NCBI RefSeq assembly: GCF_003290025.1
Contig: NZ_QNHG01000001.1
Location: forward strand, 13,462-77,461
Direction of reading: 5' to 3'
From: Pseudogemmobacter bohemicus
GTDB taxonomy: Bacteria; Pseudomonadota; Alphaproteobacteria; Rhodobacterales; Rhodobacteraceae
Length of the DNA stretch: 64,000 bases
Part shown: positions 53,657-62,657 of the stretch, one piece after another
Position numbering within the stretch: the first letter of the stretch is position 1
How the letters are laid out: every line of letters begins with the position of its first letter
Notes under the pieces: generated by a model
Database searches by the model: none
What the model was told of the DNA's origin: nothing
Seen by the model: only the letters and a program-made list of their open reading frames with translations
Position numbers and translations under genes: made by a program

Positions 53657-53703
53657 CCGGAGTTTTAAGAAAAACTCCGGCACGATTTCTGGTCAGAAAT
53701 CGT
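53657..53703. repeat. Twin palindromes after the helicase gene (terminator-like)
   Basis: Two perfect palindromes in a row: CCGGAGTTTT-AAGA-AAAACTCCGG (53657-53680) and ACGATTTCTG-GT-CAGAAATCGT (53682-53703). The first could act as a terminator in both directions. I recall a similar twin-hairpin block as a dispersed repeat in Rhodobacteraceae, which I cannot check here. Confidence 0.65.
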
Positions 53704-53776
53704 TTCGCGGCCGTCAGGGGATTTCCCTTTTCCGGACCTGGTGTTAGGCTGCTGCGGAAGTAGAGAGGATGCATCC

Positions 53777-54013
53777 ATGTCGCTGGTTTTCGTTCAGATA
53801 CGTTGCAATCCGGGCCGCACCTATGAGGTGGCCGATGCCATCTGGGACCGCGAGGTCGTCAGCGAACTTTACTCGACCAGCGGCGATTTTGACCTGATCG
53901 CAAAGGTCTATATCCCCGAGGGTGAGGATACCGGCCATTACCTTTCCTCGCGCCTGTTCGACATTCCCGGCATTCAGCGCACCCTGACCACCATGACATT
54001 CCGCGCCTTTTAA
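53777..54013 (+). CDS. Orphan AsnC/Lrp effector-binding (RAM) domain protein
   Basis: A 78-residue protein consisting only of the ligand-binding and dimer domain of Lrp/AsnC regulators (SLVFVQIRCNPGRTYEVADAI, STSGDFDLIAKVYIP, LFDIPGIQRTLTTMTF); the DNA-binding domain is absent. Such stand-alone RAM proteins are known and may sense amino acids or modulate full-length partners. The ATG at 53777 follows AGAGAGGATGC. Its stop overlaps by 4 bp the stop of the convergent E1 dehydrogenase gene. Confidence 0.88.
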   Translation: MSLVFVQIRCNPGRTYEVADAIWDREVVSELYSTSGDFDLIAKVYIPEGEDTGHYLSSRLFDIPGIQRTLTTMTFRAF

Positions 54014-56205
54014 CGCCCGAGCAGCCGCCGAGCGGCGGCGATGATCCCGTCGCGGGACGGCAACGTCGCGGCATAGGCCGGTCCGGTCGGGATGAAACTG
54101 TCTTCGGCCGTCAGCCGTGCAATGCTGGGCATGCCTGCCTCGGCCAGCAGCGCCATCAGCGCCTCGGCCAGCCCGCCCGTGCGGCGCGTTTCATCCACCA
54201 CCAGCACATGGCCGCATTCCCGCACCGCCCGGATCAGCGCCTCCGCCGGCAGCGGTGCGATCCAGCGCAGGTCGATGATTCTGACCCCGATCCCGAGCGC
54301 CTCCAGCGCCGGGCGCGCCTGTTCCGACAGGTAGCGCCCATTGCCGAAGGTCACGATGGCGAGGTCCCGGCCCTCGCCCGCCTGACCGATCTCGCCGAGC
54401 GCAATCCTTTCGCCCGGCGCGGGATAGGGGCGCAGCCAGCGCCCGTCTTTCGCCTGATGCAGGTCGCGCATCGGGTATAGCGCGATGGGTTCAAGGAAGA
54501 CCACCACCCGCTGTTCCTCGCGCGCGAGACGGTGGCATTCGCGCAGCATCCGCACCGCATCCGCCCCGTCCGAGGGCACTGCAAGGATCACCCCCGGAAT
54601 GTCGCGCAGCACCGCGAAGCTGTTATCATTGTGGAAATGACCGCCAAAGCCTTTCTGATACCCCAGCCCCGCAATCCTCAGCACCATCGGATTGCTGAAT
54701 TGCCCGCTCGAGAAGAAGGGCAGGGTCGCAGCCTCACCCCGGATCTGATCCTCGGCATTGTGCAGATAGGCCAGGAACTGGATTTCCGGCACCGGCACGA
54801 AACCGTTCTGGCCCATGCCGATCGCAAGGCCCAGAATGGATTGCTCATCCAGAAGCGTGTCGATCACCCGGTCCGGCCCGAACCGGGGCTGGAGCTTTTG
54901 CGTCACGCCATAGACGCCGCCCTTGCGGCCGATATCCTCGCCCATCAGCACGGTCTCGCCATGTTCAAGCATCAGGTCGGTCAAGGCCCAGCCGATCAGC
55001 CGCGACAGGATCTGCGGCTCCTCCATCGCCTTCAGGTCGGTGCCGAAAGCAGCTTCGCGGGCGGCAGGAGAGGGGCCATTCCCGGCCCGGCACACCCGCG
55101 CCGGCGGGAGAATGGGGCGCATGACCTCCTGAGCCGAGACAAGGCGCGGGCGGGTGCTGGCCTGCTGTGCCATTGCCGCGACCTCCTCGGCGGTCGATTT
55201 ATAGATATCCAGCAATTCACCGGGCGAAGCGGCGCCGCTTTCAAGCAGCAACCGCACAGAATGCAACAAGGGATCATTGGCCTCATCGGCCTCGACCTCG
55301 GCTTTCGGCAGATAGGTTGTCGGCATATCCGCCCCCGCATGGCCATAGAGGCGAACCGTCCCGATATGCAAAAACGCGGGTTTCCTGCGCGTGCGGACAT
55401 ACTCTGCCGCCGCCTGGGCGGTCCTGTAGGTGTCGAACATATCCAGCCCGTCACAGGCGAAATATTTCAGTCCCGGACGCTGCCGGAAGGTTGCCGCGAT
55501 CCAGCCCTTCGGGGTGCGGGTGGAAATGCCGATGCCGTTATCCTCGCAGCAAAACAGCAAGGGCAGCGGCAGCGACTGATAGGCGGTCCAGGCGGCGGTG
55601 TTGAACGCACCCTGCGCGGTCGAGTGATTGGCTGAGGCATCGCCGAAACTGCAAAAGATCAGCCCGTCATCCTTCAGCACGGCATGTTCCGGCCGGTGCC
55701 TCTTCGCCGCGCCGATCGACCAGGCGGCGCCCACCGCTTTCGGCAAATGGCTCGCGATGGTCGAGGTTTGCGGCGGGATGAAAAGCGCGCGCGATCCCAG
55801 GACCTTATGCCGGCCGCCCGAAATCGGATCCTCGGTCGAGCAGGCAAAGGACATAAGCATATCGCGCATCATCCGCCCGGGTGGATAGGCATCGGGCAGT
55901 TGCTTGGCGCGCTGGATCTGAAAACCGGCGTCGCGGTAATGCAGAAAGGCCATGTCATCGACCCGCAAAGCCGCCGCCACTGCCGCCATCCCCTCATGCC
56001 CCGACGAGCCGATGGTGTAAAACCCGGTGCCGGCGGCCTGCATCGCGCGGGCCTCGCGGTCGAGCGCGCGGCTCAGACAGGCGGAGCGGTAGATCGACAG
56101 CGCCAGATCGGGGGGCAGCGGACCCGAGGGCGCGGCGCCCGGCGGCAGATCGCCCGCCGTCACCCGGCGCAGGAAGTTCTCGTGAACGATGACCGAACGG
56201 CCCAT
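54010..56205 (-). CDS. Fused alpha/beta E1 component of a 2-oxo acid dehydrogenase complex
   Basis: A 731-residue ThDP enzyme. The N-terminal half (about 30-370) is E1 alpha with YRDAGFQIQRAKQ and the ThDP motif FGDASANHSTAQGAFNTAAW...N. The C-terminal half (about 395-731) is E1 beta with GEDIGRKGGVYGVTQ, DTLLDEQSILGLAIGM and RWIAPLPAEAL. Branched-chain or pyruvate/acetoin-type E1s usually have two separate chains; the fusion occurs in some bacteria. It would decarboxylate a 2-oxo acid and pass the acyl group to a lipoylated E2, which is not encoded here. A LysR gene starts 107 bp away in the opposite direction and may regulate it. Confidence 0.9.
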   Translation of the reverse strand: MGRSVIVHENFLRRVTAGDLPPGAAPSGPLPPDLALSIYRSACLSRALDREARAMQAAGTGFYTIGSSGHEGMAAVAAALRVDDMAFLHYRDAGFQIQRAKQLPDAYPPGRMMRDMLMSFACSTEDPISGGRHKVLGSRALFIPPQTSTIASHLPKAVGAAWSIGAAKRHRPEHAVLKDDGLIFCSFGDASANHSTAQGAFNTAAWTAYQSLPLPLLFCCEDNGIGISTRTPKGWIAATFRQRPGLKYFACDGLDMFDTYRTAQAAAEYVRTRRKPAFLHIGTVRLYGHAGADMPTTYLPKAEVEADEANDPLLHSVRLLLESGAASPGELLDIYKSTAEEVAAMAQQASTRPRLVSAQEVMRPILPPARVCRAGNGPSPAAREAAFGTDLKAMEEPQILSRLIGWALTDLMLEHGETVLMGEDIGRKGGVYGVTQKLQPRFGPDRVIDTLLDEQSILGLAIGMGQNGFVPVPEIQFLAYLHNAEDQIRGEAATLPFFSSGQFSNPMVLRIAGLGYQKGFGGHFHNDNSFAVLRDIPGVILAVPSDGADAVRMLRECHRLAREEQRVVVFLEPIALYPMRDLHQAKDGRWLRPYPAPGERIALGEIGQAGEGRDLAIVTFGNGRYLSEQARPALEALGIGVRIIDLRWIAPLPAEALIRAVRECGHVLVVDETRRTGGLAEALMALLAEAGMPSIARLTAEDSFIPTGPAYAATLPSRDGIIAAARRLLGR

Positions 56206-56312
56206 GTCTGCTCCTGCCTCCTGCCGCCCAAAGATCCGGGCTTCGGTCTTTCATCCCGGATTTCTCCGGGCTAAGCCATAAAGGATTGGTCACAACATCA
56301 TGCGGTTTCGGA

Positions 56313-57233
56313 ATGTCGCTGCCTGCACCCCGTCGGTTTCTGCCCTCGCTTCCGCTTCTGGCGGCCTTTGAGGCGGCAGCGCGGACCGGCTCGATTACCG
56401 AGGCGGCGGCAGAGCTGTCGCTGACCCAGTCGGCGGTGTCGCGGCAGATCCGGGCGCTGGAGGGGCAGCTTGGTGTTGACCTGTTTCGAAGGGAGAAACA
56501 AAAGATCCGTCTCACTCCCGGCGGCGAGACCTATGCGCGCGAGATCCGCGATGCGCTGACCAGGATTTCCGACGCTTCGCTGCAGCTTTTGGCCAGCCCG
56601 GGCGGCGGGACGCTGACACTTGCGGTGCCGCCAACCTTCGGCGCGCGCTGGCTGATCCCGCGCCTCGCCCGCTTTCACGCGGCGCATCGCGATGTCTCGA
56701 TCAACATCCTCAGCCGGCTGGGACGGTTCGATTTCCGCCAGGACGTGGCCGATGCCGCGATCTTTTTCGGTCAACCTGACTGGGGCGGTGCGGGCCTTCT
56801 TCACCTGATGGGAGAGCGGATGCTGCCGGTTTGCGCGCCGGGGCTGAAGGCGGAATACGGCTTTGCCCGCGCCGGGGATATCCGTCTTGCGCCGCTGTTG
56901 CATCTGACCACCCGCCCTGACGCCTGGGAGACCTGGCTGCGCGCTCAGGGTGCCGATCACCGGGGCGTCCAGGGGATGCTGCTTGACCAGTTCGCAGCGC
57001 TTGCCGAGGCGGCGGTGGCGGGGTTCGGCGTGGCGCTCTTGCCCGAGATCCTGATCGCGCGCGAACTGGCAGAGGGGCGCCTTGTCGCGGCGCTCGACCT
57101 GCCGGTCGAAAGCGCGGGCGCCTATCACCTGGCCTGGCCGGCGGACCGGCCCGATTACCCGCCGCTGATGCGGTTCCGCTCCTGGCTTCTGTCTGAAATC
57201 GCGGCAGAAATCACAGATCCTTCACCAGTCTGA
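56313..57233 (+). CDS. LysR-family regulator (GcvA type)
   Basis: A 306-residue regulator. Helix-turn-helix GSITEAAAELSLTQSAVSRQIRALE (about 24-48) is followed by LFRREKQKIRLTPGGETYA and an effector domain with the GcvA-like motif LTLAVPPTFGARWLIPRL. I take the ATG at 56313 (MSLPAPRRFLPSL) over a TTG at 56286. It is divergent from the fused E1 gene, its probable target, and converges with the flavoprotein gene, with which it overlaps by 23 bp. Confidence 0.9.
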   Translation: MSLPAPRRFLPSLPLLAAFEAAARTGSITEAAAELSLTQSAVSRQIRALEGQLGVDLFRREKQKIRLTPGGETYAREIRDALTRISDASLQLLASPGGGTLTLAVPPTFGARWLIPRLARFHAAHRDVSINILSRLGRFDFRQDVADAAIFFGQPDWGGAGLLHLMGERMLPVCAPGLKAEYGFARAGDIRLAPLLHLTTRPDAWETWLRAQGADHRGVQGMLLDQFAALAEAAVAGFGVALLPEILIARELAEGRLVAALDLPVESAGAYHLAWPADRPDYPPLMRFRSWLLSEIAAEITDPSPV

Positions 57234-59247
57234 GCGCATCATAGATGGCGGCATGGGTGTTTCTTGCCGCCACCGCATCGCCGATGCGGAACAGCCGGAA
57301 AGCCCCCGCCGGATTGGGCGCAAGCGTCTGGAGCCCGCCGGTCGAAAGCGCCTCATAATCCACCTCGCCCAGGTTCGATGACAGCGGTTTCAGCTCGAAA
57401 TACAGCTCATCCAGCGGCCTTGTTCCATGGTTCACCACCACCTGATCGACCAGCCTCTCGCGCCGGAAATCGCCGTAATCGCTGCCAAGGGTGGCGCGCA
57501 GCCGGTTGCCTTCGCGCGCGACCGCGATCAGCCGCCAGGTCACGGTAAAGGTGGTGTCGCGCTTTTGCAGATTGCGCATATAGGGCACCAGATTCATCGC
57601 CATCACCTCGGGCGCGAAGCTGCGATCCGGGGTCACGATTTCGACCTTCGCGCCGGTTGCCGAGATCAGATCGGCGGCCTGCAGCGCCGCATGGTCGCCG
57701 GCATCGTCATAGATCAGCACATCCTGGCCCGGCTTTACATCGCCGGCCAGAATATCCCAGGCCGAGACCACCAGATCATTGCCGGAATCCAGCACCTCGG
57801 TATGAGGCAGGCCGCCGGTGGCGATGATCACCTCATCGGGCCGGGTCTCCTGCACTGTTTCCGGATCGGCAAAAGTGTTGAAGCGGAAGCTGACCCCCTT
57901 TGCCTCGCATTGTGCCATGCGCCAGTCGATGATCGAGATCATCTCGCGCCGCCTGGCATCCTGGGCGGTCAGGCGGATCTGGCCACCGGCGCGCTCGGCG
58001 GCCTCCAGCACGGTCACCGTATGGCCACGGGCGGCGGCCACGCGGGCGGCCTCCATGCCCCCCGGTCCGGCGCCGATGATCGTCACCCGTTTTGCGATCT
58101 CAGCCGGCGGGATGTCATGTGGCATCGTCTCTTCGCGCCCCGAGGCGGCATTGTGCAGACAAAAGGCCATGCCGCCCTGGTAGATGCGGTCGAGGCAGTA
58201 ATTCGCGCCGACACAGGGGCGGATATCATCCTCGCGCCCCTCGCGCAGTTTCCTGACCAGATGCGGATCGGCCAGATGCGCGCGGGTCATCCCCACCATA
58301 TCCAGCTTGCCAGACGCGATCGCATGGCGGGCGGTCGGAATATCGGGGATGCGGGCGGCGTGGAAGGTCGGGAAGCCGGTCGCCGCCCGGATCTCGCCCG
58401 CGAAATCGAGATGCGGGGCCGAGGGCATGCCCTGGACCGGGATCAGATCGGTCAGGCCCGGATCGGTGTCGATATGGCCCTTCACCACATTCAGGAAATC
58501 AACCAGCCCGCTGTCTCGCAGGCGTTTCGAGACCTCAATCCCCTCGGCAGCCCCCATGCCGCCTTTCAGGTCCTGGTCGCCGGTATAGCGCAGACCCAGG
58601 ATGAAGTCCGGCCCGCAACGCTCGCGGATCGCCCGCAGCACGTCAAAGGTAAAGCGCAGCCGGTTGTCGAGACTGCCGCCATAGGGCGCGTCGAGGTCAT
58701 TGGTCAGCGGTGACCAGAACTGCTCCAGCAGATGGCCGTAAGCCTCCAGCTCGATCCCGTCGACGCCGGCGGCCTGCATCCGCTCGGCCGCGTCGGTGAA
58801 ATCGCGGATCACCCGGGCGATATCCCAGTCTTCCATCCGCTTTGGAAAGGCACGATGCGCCGCCTCGCGCTCATGCGAGGGGGCCAGAACCGGCAGCCAG
58901 TCGCCTTTGTCCCACCGTGTCCGCCGCCCCAGATGCGTCAGCTGGATCATCACGGCCGCGCCATGGTCGTGGCATTCATCCACCATCGCCTTCATCCAGC
59001 CGACCACCTCATCCTTCCAGGCGAGGATATTGTTGAAGACGGGCGGGCTGTCGCGGGCCACGCTGGCCGATCCTGCGGTCATCGTCAGCGCCACGCCCGC
59101 TTTCGCCCGTTCCACATGATAGGCGCGGTAACGGCCCTTCGGCATGCCATCCTCGGGATAGGCCGGCTCATGGCTGGTAATCATAATCCGGTTTTTCAGC
59201 GTGAGATGTTTCAGCTGAAAGGGCTGAAGAAGGGGATCATTCGACAT
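57211..59247 (-). CDS. Old-yellow-type flavoprotein, N-methylproline demethylase-like
   Basis: A 678-residue flavoenzyme of the 2,4-dienoyl-CoA reductase/trimethylamine dehydrogenase type. An FMN barrel (about 1-340; LLQPFQLKHLTLKNRIMITSHE) is followed by an iron-sulfur cluster region with three cysteines (about 344-363) and an FAD/NAD domain (IIGAGPGGMEAARVAAARG, about 383-401). By eye it is closest to the demethylases of stachydrine, proline-betaine and dimethylglycine use (Stc2/HpbB, DgcA). The ATG at 59247 fits the family start. It faces a divergent TetR gene, its probable regulator. Confidence 0.85.
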   Translation of the reverse strand: MSNDPLLQPFQLKHLTLKNRIMITSHEPAYPEDGMPKGRYRAYHVERAKAGVALTMTAGSASVARDSPPVFNNILAWKDEVVGWMKAMVDECHDHGAAVMIQLTHLGRRTRWDKGDWLPVLAPSHEREAAHRAFPKRMEDWDIARVIRDFTDAAERMQAAGVDGIELEAYGHLLEQFWSPLTNDLDAPYGGSLDNRLRFTFDVLRAIRERCGPDFILGLRYTGDQDLKGGMGAAEGIEVSKRLRDSGLVDFLNVVKGHIDTDPGLTDLIPVQGMPSAPHLDFAGEIRAATGFPTFHAARIPDIPTARHAIASGKLDMVGMTRAHLADPHLVRKLREGREDDIRPCVGANYCLDRIYQGGMAFCLHNAASGREETMPHDIPPAEIAKRVTIIGAGPGGMEAARVAAARGHTVTVLEAAERAGGQIRLTAQDARRREMISIIDWRMAQCEAKGVSFRFNTFADPETVQETRPDEVIIATGGLPHTEVLDSGNDLVVSAWDILAGDVKPGQDVLIYDDAGDHAALQAADLISATGAKVEIVTPDRSFAPEVMAMNLVPYMRNLQKRDTTFTVTWRLIAVAREGNRLRATLGSDYGDFRRERLVDQVVVNHGTRPLDELYFELKPLSSNLGEVDYEALSTGGLQTLAPNPAGAFRLFRIGDAVAARNTHAAIYDALRLVKDL

Positions 59248-59370
59248 GTCTTGCATACCTGCTGGATCGGGATGCGGCTGAGACTGGCGAAAATGTTCAT
59301 ATGTGTCAAGTTTAAGATCAGTGATGAACATTCCATTGCGCAACCGCTGCCCGAAGGATAGGCTTGGCGC

Positions 59371-60009
59371 ATGACAGCAAGCGAAATCCCGGAAACCGGC
59401 TGGCGCGGATCGCCGGAAATCTGGCTGGAGGCGGCCTATGCCGCGCTGATCGAGGGCGGAATCGACCAGGTGCGCATCCTGCCGCTGGCGACGGGGCTGA
59501 ACCTTGCCCGCACCAGTTTCTACTGGCATTTCAAAGACCGCCAGGCGCTGCTGGATGCGCTGGCGGATCGCTGGCAGGCGCGAACCACCGTGCCGCTGCT
59601 GGCCGCCTGCACCGCCTATGCGGCCTCTGAGGCCGAGGCGCATCTGAATGTGATCTCGATCTTTCTTGACCGCAGCCAGTTTGACGACCGGCTGGAATTC
59701 GCGGTGCGCGGCTGGGGCTTGCAGGATGCGGCCATCGCGGCGCGCATCCGGGCGGCGGATCAGCGGCGGCTGGGCGCGCTGGCCGACATGCTGATCCGCT
59801 GGGGCCACGCTGCGCATGAGGCCGATGTGCGCGCCCGTGCCATCTATCTGACGCAGATCGGTTATATCTCGATGCAGGTCAGCGAGAGCCTGGCCGAGAG
59901 GATGCAGCGCATCCCCGATTATGTGGCGATTTTCTCGGGCGGCGCGCGGCCCGGGCAAGAGGAAATCGCGCGGTTTCACGCCAGGCACGGGTTCTCCGCA
60001 CCCGGCTGA
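59371..60009 (+). CDS. TetR-family transcriptional regulator
   Basis: A 212-residue TetR protein. The helix-turn-helix reads AAYAALIEGGIDQVRILPLATGLNLARTSFYWHFKDRQALLDAL (about 20-63), and a helical ligand domain follows. It lies 123 bp from the divergent flavoprotein demethylase gene and most likely controls it. The DUF218 gene follows 38 bp downstream in the same direction and may be co-transcribed. Confidence 0.9.
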   Translation: MTASEIPETGWRGSPEIWLEAAYAALIEGGIDQVRILPLATGLNLARTSFYWHFKDRQALLDALADRWQARTTVPLLAACTAYAASEAEAHLNVISIFLDRSQFDDRLEFAVRGWGLQDAAIAARIRAADQRRLGALADMLIRWGHAAHEADVRARAIYLTQIGYISMQVSESLAERMQRIPDYVAIFSGGARPGQEEIARFHARHGFSAPG

Positions 60010-60047
60010 GGCTTGCCCGCCTTGCCAGAGCCAGTCAGAAGGGCGCT

Positions 60048-60833
60048 ATGGATACGGTATTCTTCATCGCGTCAAAGATCATCTGGGGCCTGATCGGGCC
60101 GGAGAGCTGGCTTTTCATCGGTCTTGCGCTGGTGGCTCTGGGGCTGTTCCTCGGGCGGCGCCGGCTTGCGGGCTGGTCGCTGGGTCTCACGCTCGGCTTC
60201 GCGCTGAGCGTCGCGATCTTGCCGCTCGGAGATATCGCGATGCGGCCGCTGGAGGAGCGCTACCCGATTCCGGACCTGCCGCAAAATGTGACGGGCATCA
60301 TCGTGCTCGGCGGTGCCGAAGACGGGATCTGGACCGTTCAGGGCCCCCAGGTGCGCTTCAACGAAGGCGCCGAGCGCTTTACCGAAGGGCTGCGACTTGC
60401 AAAACTCTACCCCGATGCAAAGCTGCTCTTCTCGGGCGGGATTGGCGCGGTCGGCAATATTGAGGCCATACGCGTGCCACCCGAACAGACCACGGCGGGC
60501 GTTTTCTTCCTGGAACAGGGCATTCCGGCGGCGCAAATGGTGATCGAATCCGCCTCCCGCAACACGGCGGAAAATGCGCGGCTCAGCTATGATATGATGC
60601 AGCCAAAGCCTGGCGAGACCTGGATCCTCGTGACCTCGGCCTTCCATATGGAGCGCTCGCTCCGGACCTTCCGGGCAGCCGGCTGGACGGAAATCCTGCC
60701 CTGGCCGGTGGATTTCCGGGCGCGTCCCTTCGCCTGGGGGGTCGGCTGGAATTTCGCCTATAACCTGCGGCAGCTGAATGTTGCCATGAAAGAATATATC
60801 GGGCTGCTGGCTTACGGTCTGACCGGTCGCTGA
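60048..60833 (+). CDS. DUF218 / ElyC-YdcF family membrane protein
   Basis: A 261-residue protein with two N-terminal membrane helices (about 5-17 and 21-60) and a DUF218 domain: GIIVLGGAEDG (about 83-93), RLAKLYPDAKLLFSGG, ESASRNTAENA (about 171-181) and LVTSAFHMERSLRTFRAAGW. ElyC-like proteins affect cell envelope polymer synthesis; the exact reaction is unknown. The polar NTAEN and SAFHMERS segments form the presumed active site. It converges with pyrD, 4 bp apart. Confidence 0.9.
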   Translation: MDTVFFIASKIIWGLIGPESWLFIGLALVALGLFLGRRRLAGWSLGLTLGFALSVAILPLGDIAMRPLEERYPIPDLPQNVTGIIVLGGAEDGIWTVQGPQVRFNEGAERFTEGLRLAKLYPDAKLLFSGGIGAVGNIEAIRVPPEQTTAGVFFLEQGIPAAQMVIESASRNTAENARLSYDMMQPKPGETWILVTSAFHMERSLRTFRAAGWTEILPWPVDFRARPFAWGVGWNFAYNLRQLNVAMKEYIGLLAYGLTGR

Positions 60834-60837
60834 GCGC

Positions 60838-61899
60838 TTACAGCCAGCTTCCCCGCCCGCTGCCGACTGCATCCCTTACCGAGGCAAAGCCCTCGCGCGC
60901 GAGGATCGCATCCAGCCCGGTCGCGATTTTCCCGATCAGCGAGATGCCGCCATAGACCATCGCCGTATAGACCTGCACCGCCGAGGCGCCGGCGCGGATC
61001 TTCTCCCAGGCCTGCTCGGCTGATCCGACACCGCCCACGCCGACCAGCGGGATGCGGCCCCCCGTCAGCTGCGAGAGCTGCGCCAGCACCCGGGTCGAGC
61101 GTTCGAACAACGGCGCCCCCGACAGGCCGCCGGTTTCGCTTTTATGCGGGCTGGAAAGCCCTTCGCGCGACAGCGTCGTATTGGTCGCGATGATCCCGGA
61201 AAGCCCCGAGGTCACTGCCACTTCGGCAATCGCGGCGAGGTCTTCGGCAGTCAGATCAGGGGCGATCTTCAGAAAGACCGGGATCGGGCGGGGCAGGGCA
61301 GAGCGCGCCTCCATCACCCCGGCAAGCAGCGCGCGCAACGCGGCCGGCCCCTGCAGGTCGCGCAGCTTTTCGGTATTGGGCGAAGACACATTGACGGTGG
61401 CGAAATCGACGAAAGGTCCGCAATGGGTCAGCACGGTCGCAAAATCCCGGGCGCGGTCGGCCGAGTCCTTATTGGCGCCAAGGTTCAGCCCCACCGGCAC
61501 CGGCCCGGCGCGGCGCGCCTTCAGCCGGGCGGCAATCGCCTCCATCCCCTCATTGTTGAAGCCGAACCGGTTGATCGCGGCGCGGTCCTCGCTCAGGCGG
61601 AACAGGCGCGGGCGGGGATTGCCCTCCTGCGGGCGCGGGGTGGCGGCGCCGACCTCGACAAAGCCGAAACCGGCGCGCGACAGCGCGGCAACCGCCACCG
61701 CATTCTTGTCATAGCCCGCGGCAAGGCCGACCGGATTGGGCAGCATCAGCCCCGCCAGATCGGTCGAGAGCCGCCCCGATGTCACCAGCCCCGGCAAGGG
61801 CGCCAGCCCCGCGCGCAGCGCCGACAATGACAGCCCATGGGCGCGTTCGGGATCGAACCGGTGCAAAAGGCAAAGGCCGGCGCGTTCGATCAGGCTCAT
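60838..61899 (-). CDS. pyrD: Dihydroorotate dehydrogenase (quinone), class 2
   Basis: PyrD oxidises dihydroorotate to orotate with quinone as acceptor at the inner membrane, the fourth step of pyrimidine synthesis. The 353-residue protein has the N-terminal membrane-associating helices (about 5-35), [27 protein letters not shown], the active-site Ser in [16 protein letters not shown] (about 169-184), and the FMN phosphate site [20 protein letters not shown]. It starts 10 bp after the DUF952 gene and shares its transcript. Confidence 0.96.
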   Translation of the reverse strand: MSLIERAGLCLLHRFDPERAHGLSLSALRAGLAPLPGLVTSGRLSTDLAGLMLPNPVGLAAGYDKNAVAVAALSRAGFGFVEVGAATPRPQEGNPRPRLFRLSEDRAAINRFGFNNEGMEAIAARLKARRAGPVPVGLNLGANKDSADRARDFATVLTHCGPFVDFATVNVSSPNTEKLRDLQGPAALRALLAGVMEARSALPRPIPVFLKIAPDLTAEDLAAIAEVAVTSGLSGIIATNTTLSREGLSSPHKSETGGLSGAPLFERSTRVLAQLSQLTGGRIPLVGVGGVGSAEQAWEKIRAGASAVQVYTAMVYGGISLIGKIATGLDAILAREGFASVRDAVGSGRGSWL

Positions 61900-61909
61900 G
61901 GCAGGGTCC

Positions 61910-62248
61910 TCAGATCAGGCCTTCGGGGAAAATATGGCCGGTTGCGCCCAGCGGCAGCGATTTGTCCCAGACCACATCGTCAAGCCGCAGCTTGCGGTAA
62001 AGATGCGGGAAAAGCGCGCCACCGCGCGATTCCTCCCATTTCAGGTCGGGGGCGAGGCGCCCGGCATTGCAGGCGACCAGCACGAGATCGCTTTCCTCGG
62101 TAAAATGCTTTGCCGCCGTTTCTGCCGCCTGCGAGGCGGTCGAGAAATGGATATAGCCATCGGCGAGATCGACCGGCGCGCCGGCGGTCTCGCCAGCGGC
62201 ACGGAAAGCATCCCATTCGGAGCGGCGGAAAATCTTGAGGATCAGCAT
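61910..62248 (-). CDS. DUF952 family protein
   Basis: A 112-residue protein: [17 protein letters not shown] at the start, [23 protein letters not shown] and [17 protein letters not shown], all marks of DUF952, a small ADP-ribosyltransferase-like fold of unknown role. The ATG at 62248 is chosen because the longer frame reads back through the tRNA-Gly gene. It leads a two-gene unit with pyrD (10-bp gap). Confidence 0.9.
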   Translation of the reverse strand: MLILKIFRRSEWDAFRAAGETAGAPVDLADGYIHFSTASQAAETAAKHFTEESDLVLVACNAGRLAPDLKWEESRGGALFPHLYRKLRLDDVVWDKSLPLGATGHIFPEGLI

Positions 62249-62415
62249 GGCGCGCTTCCTGCACCCGAAGGGCGGCTGCGTCAAATAAAAACGCCCGATC
62301 TGCCGGGGAAGGTGCAGCTTCGTGCAGGAACCCGCCTTGCCACGCTTGCACCGGCGCCGGAAGCCCGCTATCTGAGGGGAACTGTAGCCAGGCCCGTCAG
62401 GGAAAGGCGACAGAT

Positions 62416-62489
62416 GCGGGCGTTGTGTAATGGTAAGACCCCTGCCTTCCAAGCAGGAGACGCGGGTTCGATTCCCGCCGCCCGCTCCA
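62416..62489 (+). tRNA. tRNA-Gly (TCC)
   Basis: GCGGGCG pairs with CGCCCGC before TCCA. The anticodon stem CCTGC/GCAGG encloses CTTCCAA with anticodon TCC, and the T loop is TTCGATT. Length is 74 nt with encoded CCA. A tyrosine integrase gene starts 169 bp downstream, so this tRNA is the likely attachment site of the next island. Confidence 0.95.
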
Positions 62490-62657
62490 GATTTACAAGG
62501 ATCCAAAATCTATATATTTGCAAGTTTATCAATGACTTATGTGTCATTTTGTTGGCTGATTGTGCCATCCCGGTAAGTCTGATCTGCTTTTTCAGTAACT
62601 CATTCTGTGCATCATTTCCGCTTTGATATTGGAATTCTTGCCTTTATCACTGGTGGC

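Noticed and set aside
59248-59988. N-terminal extension of the flavoprotein frame antisense to the TetR gene
   Set aside because: The TetR helix-turn-helix on the other strand is convincing, and the family start MSNDPLL lies at 59247.
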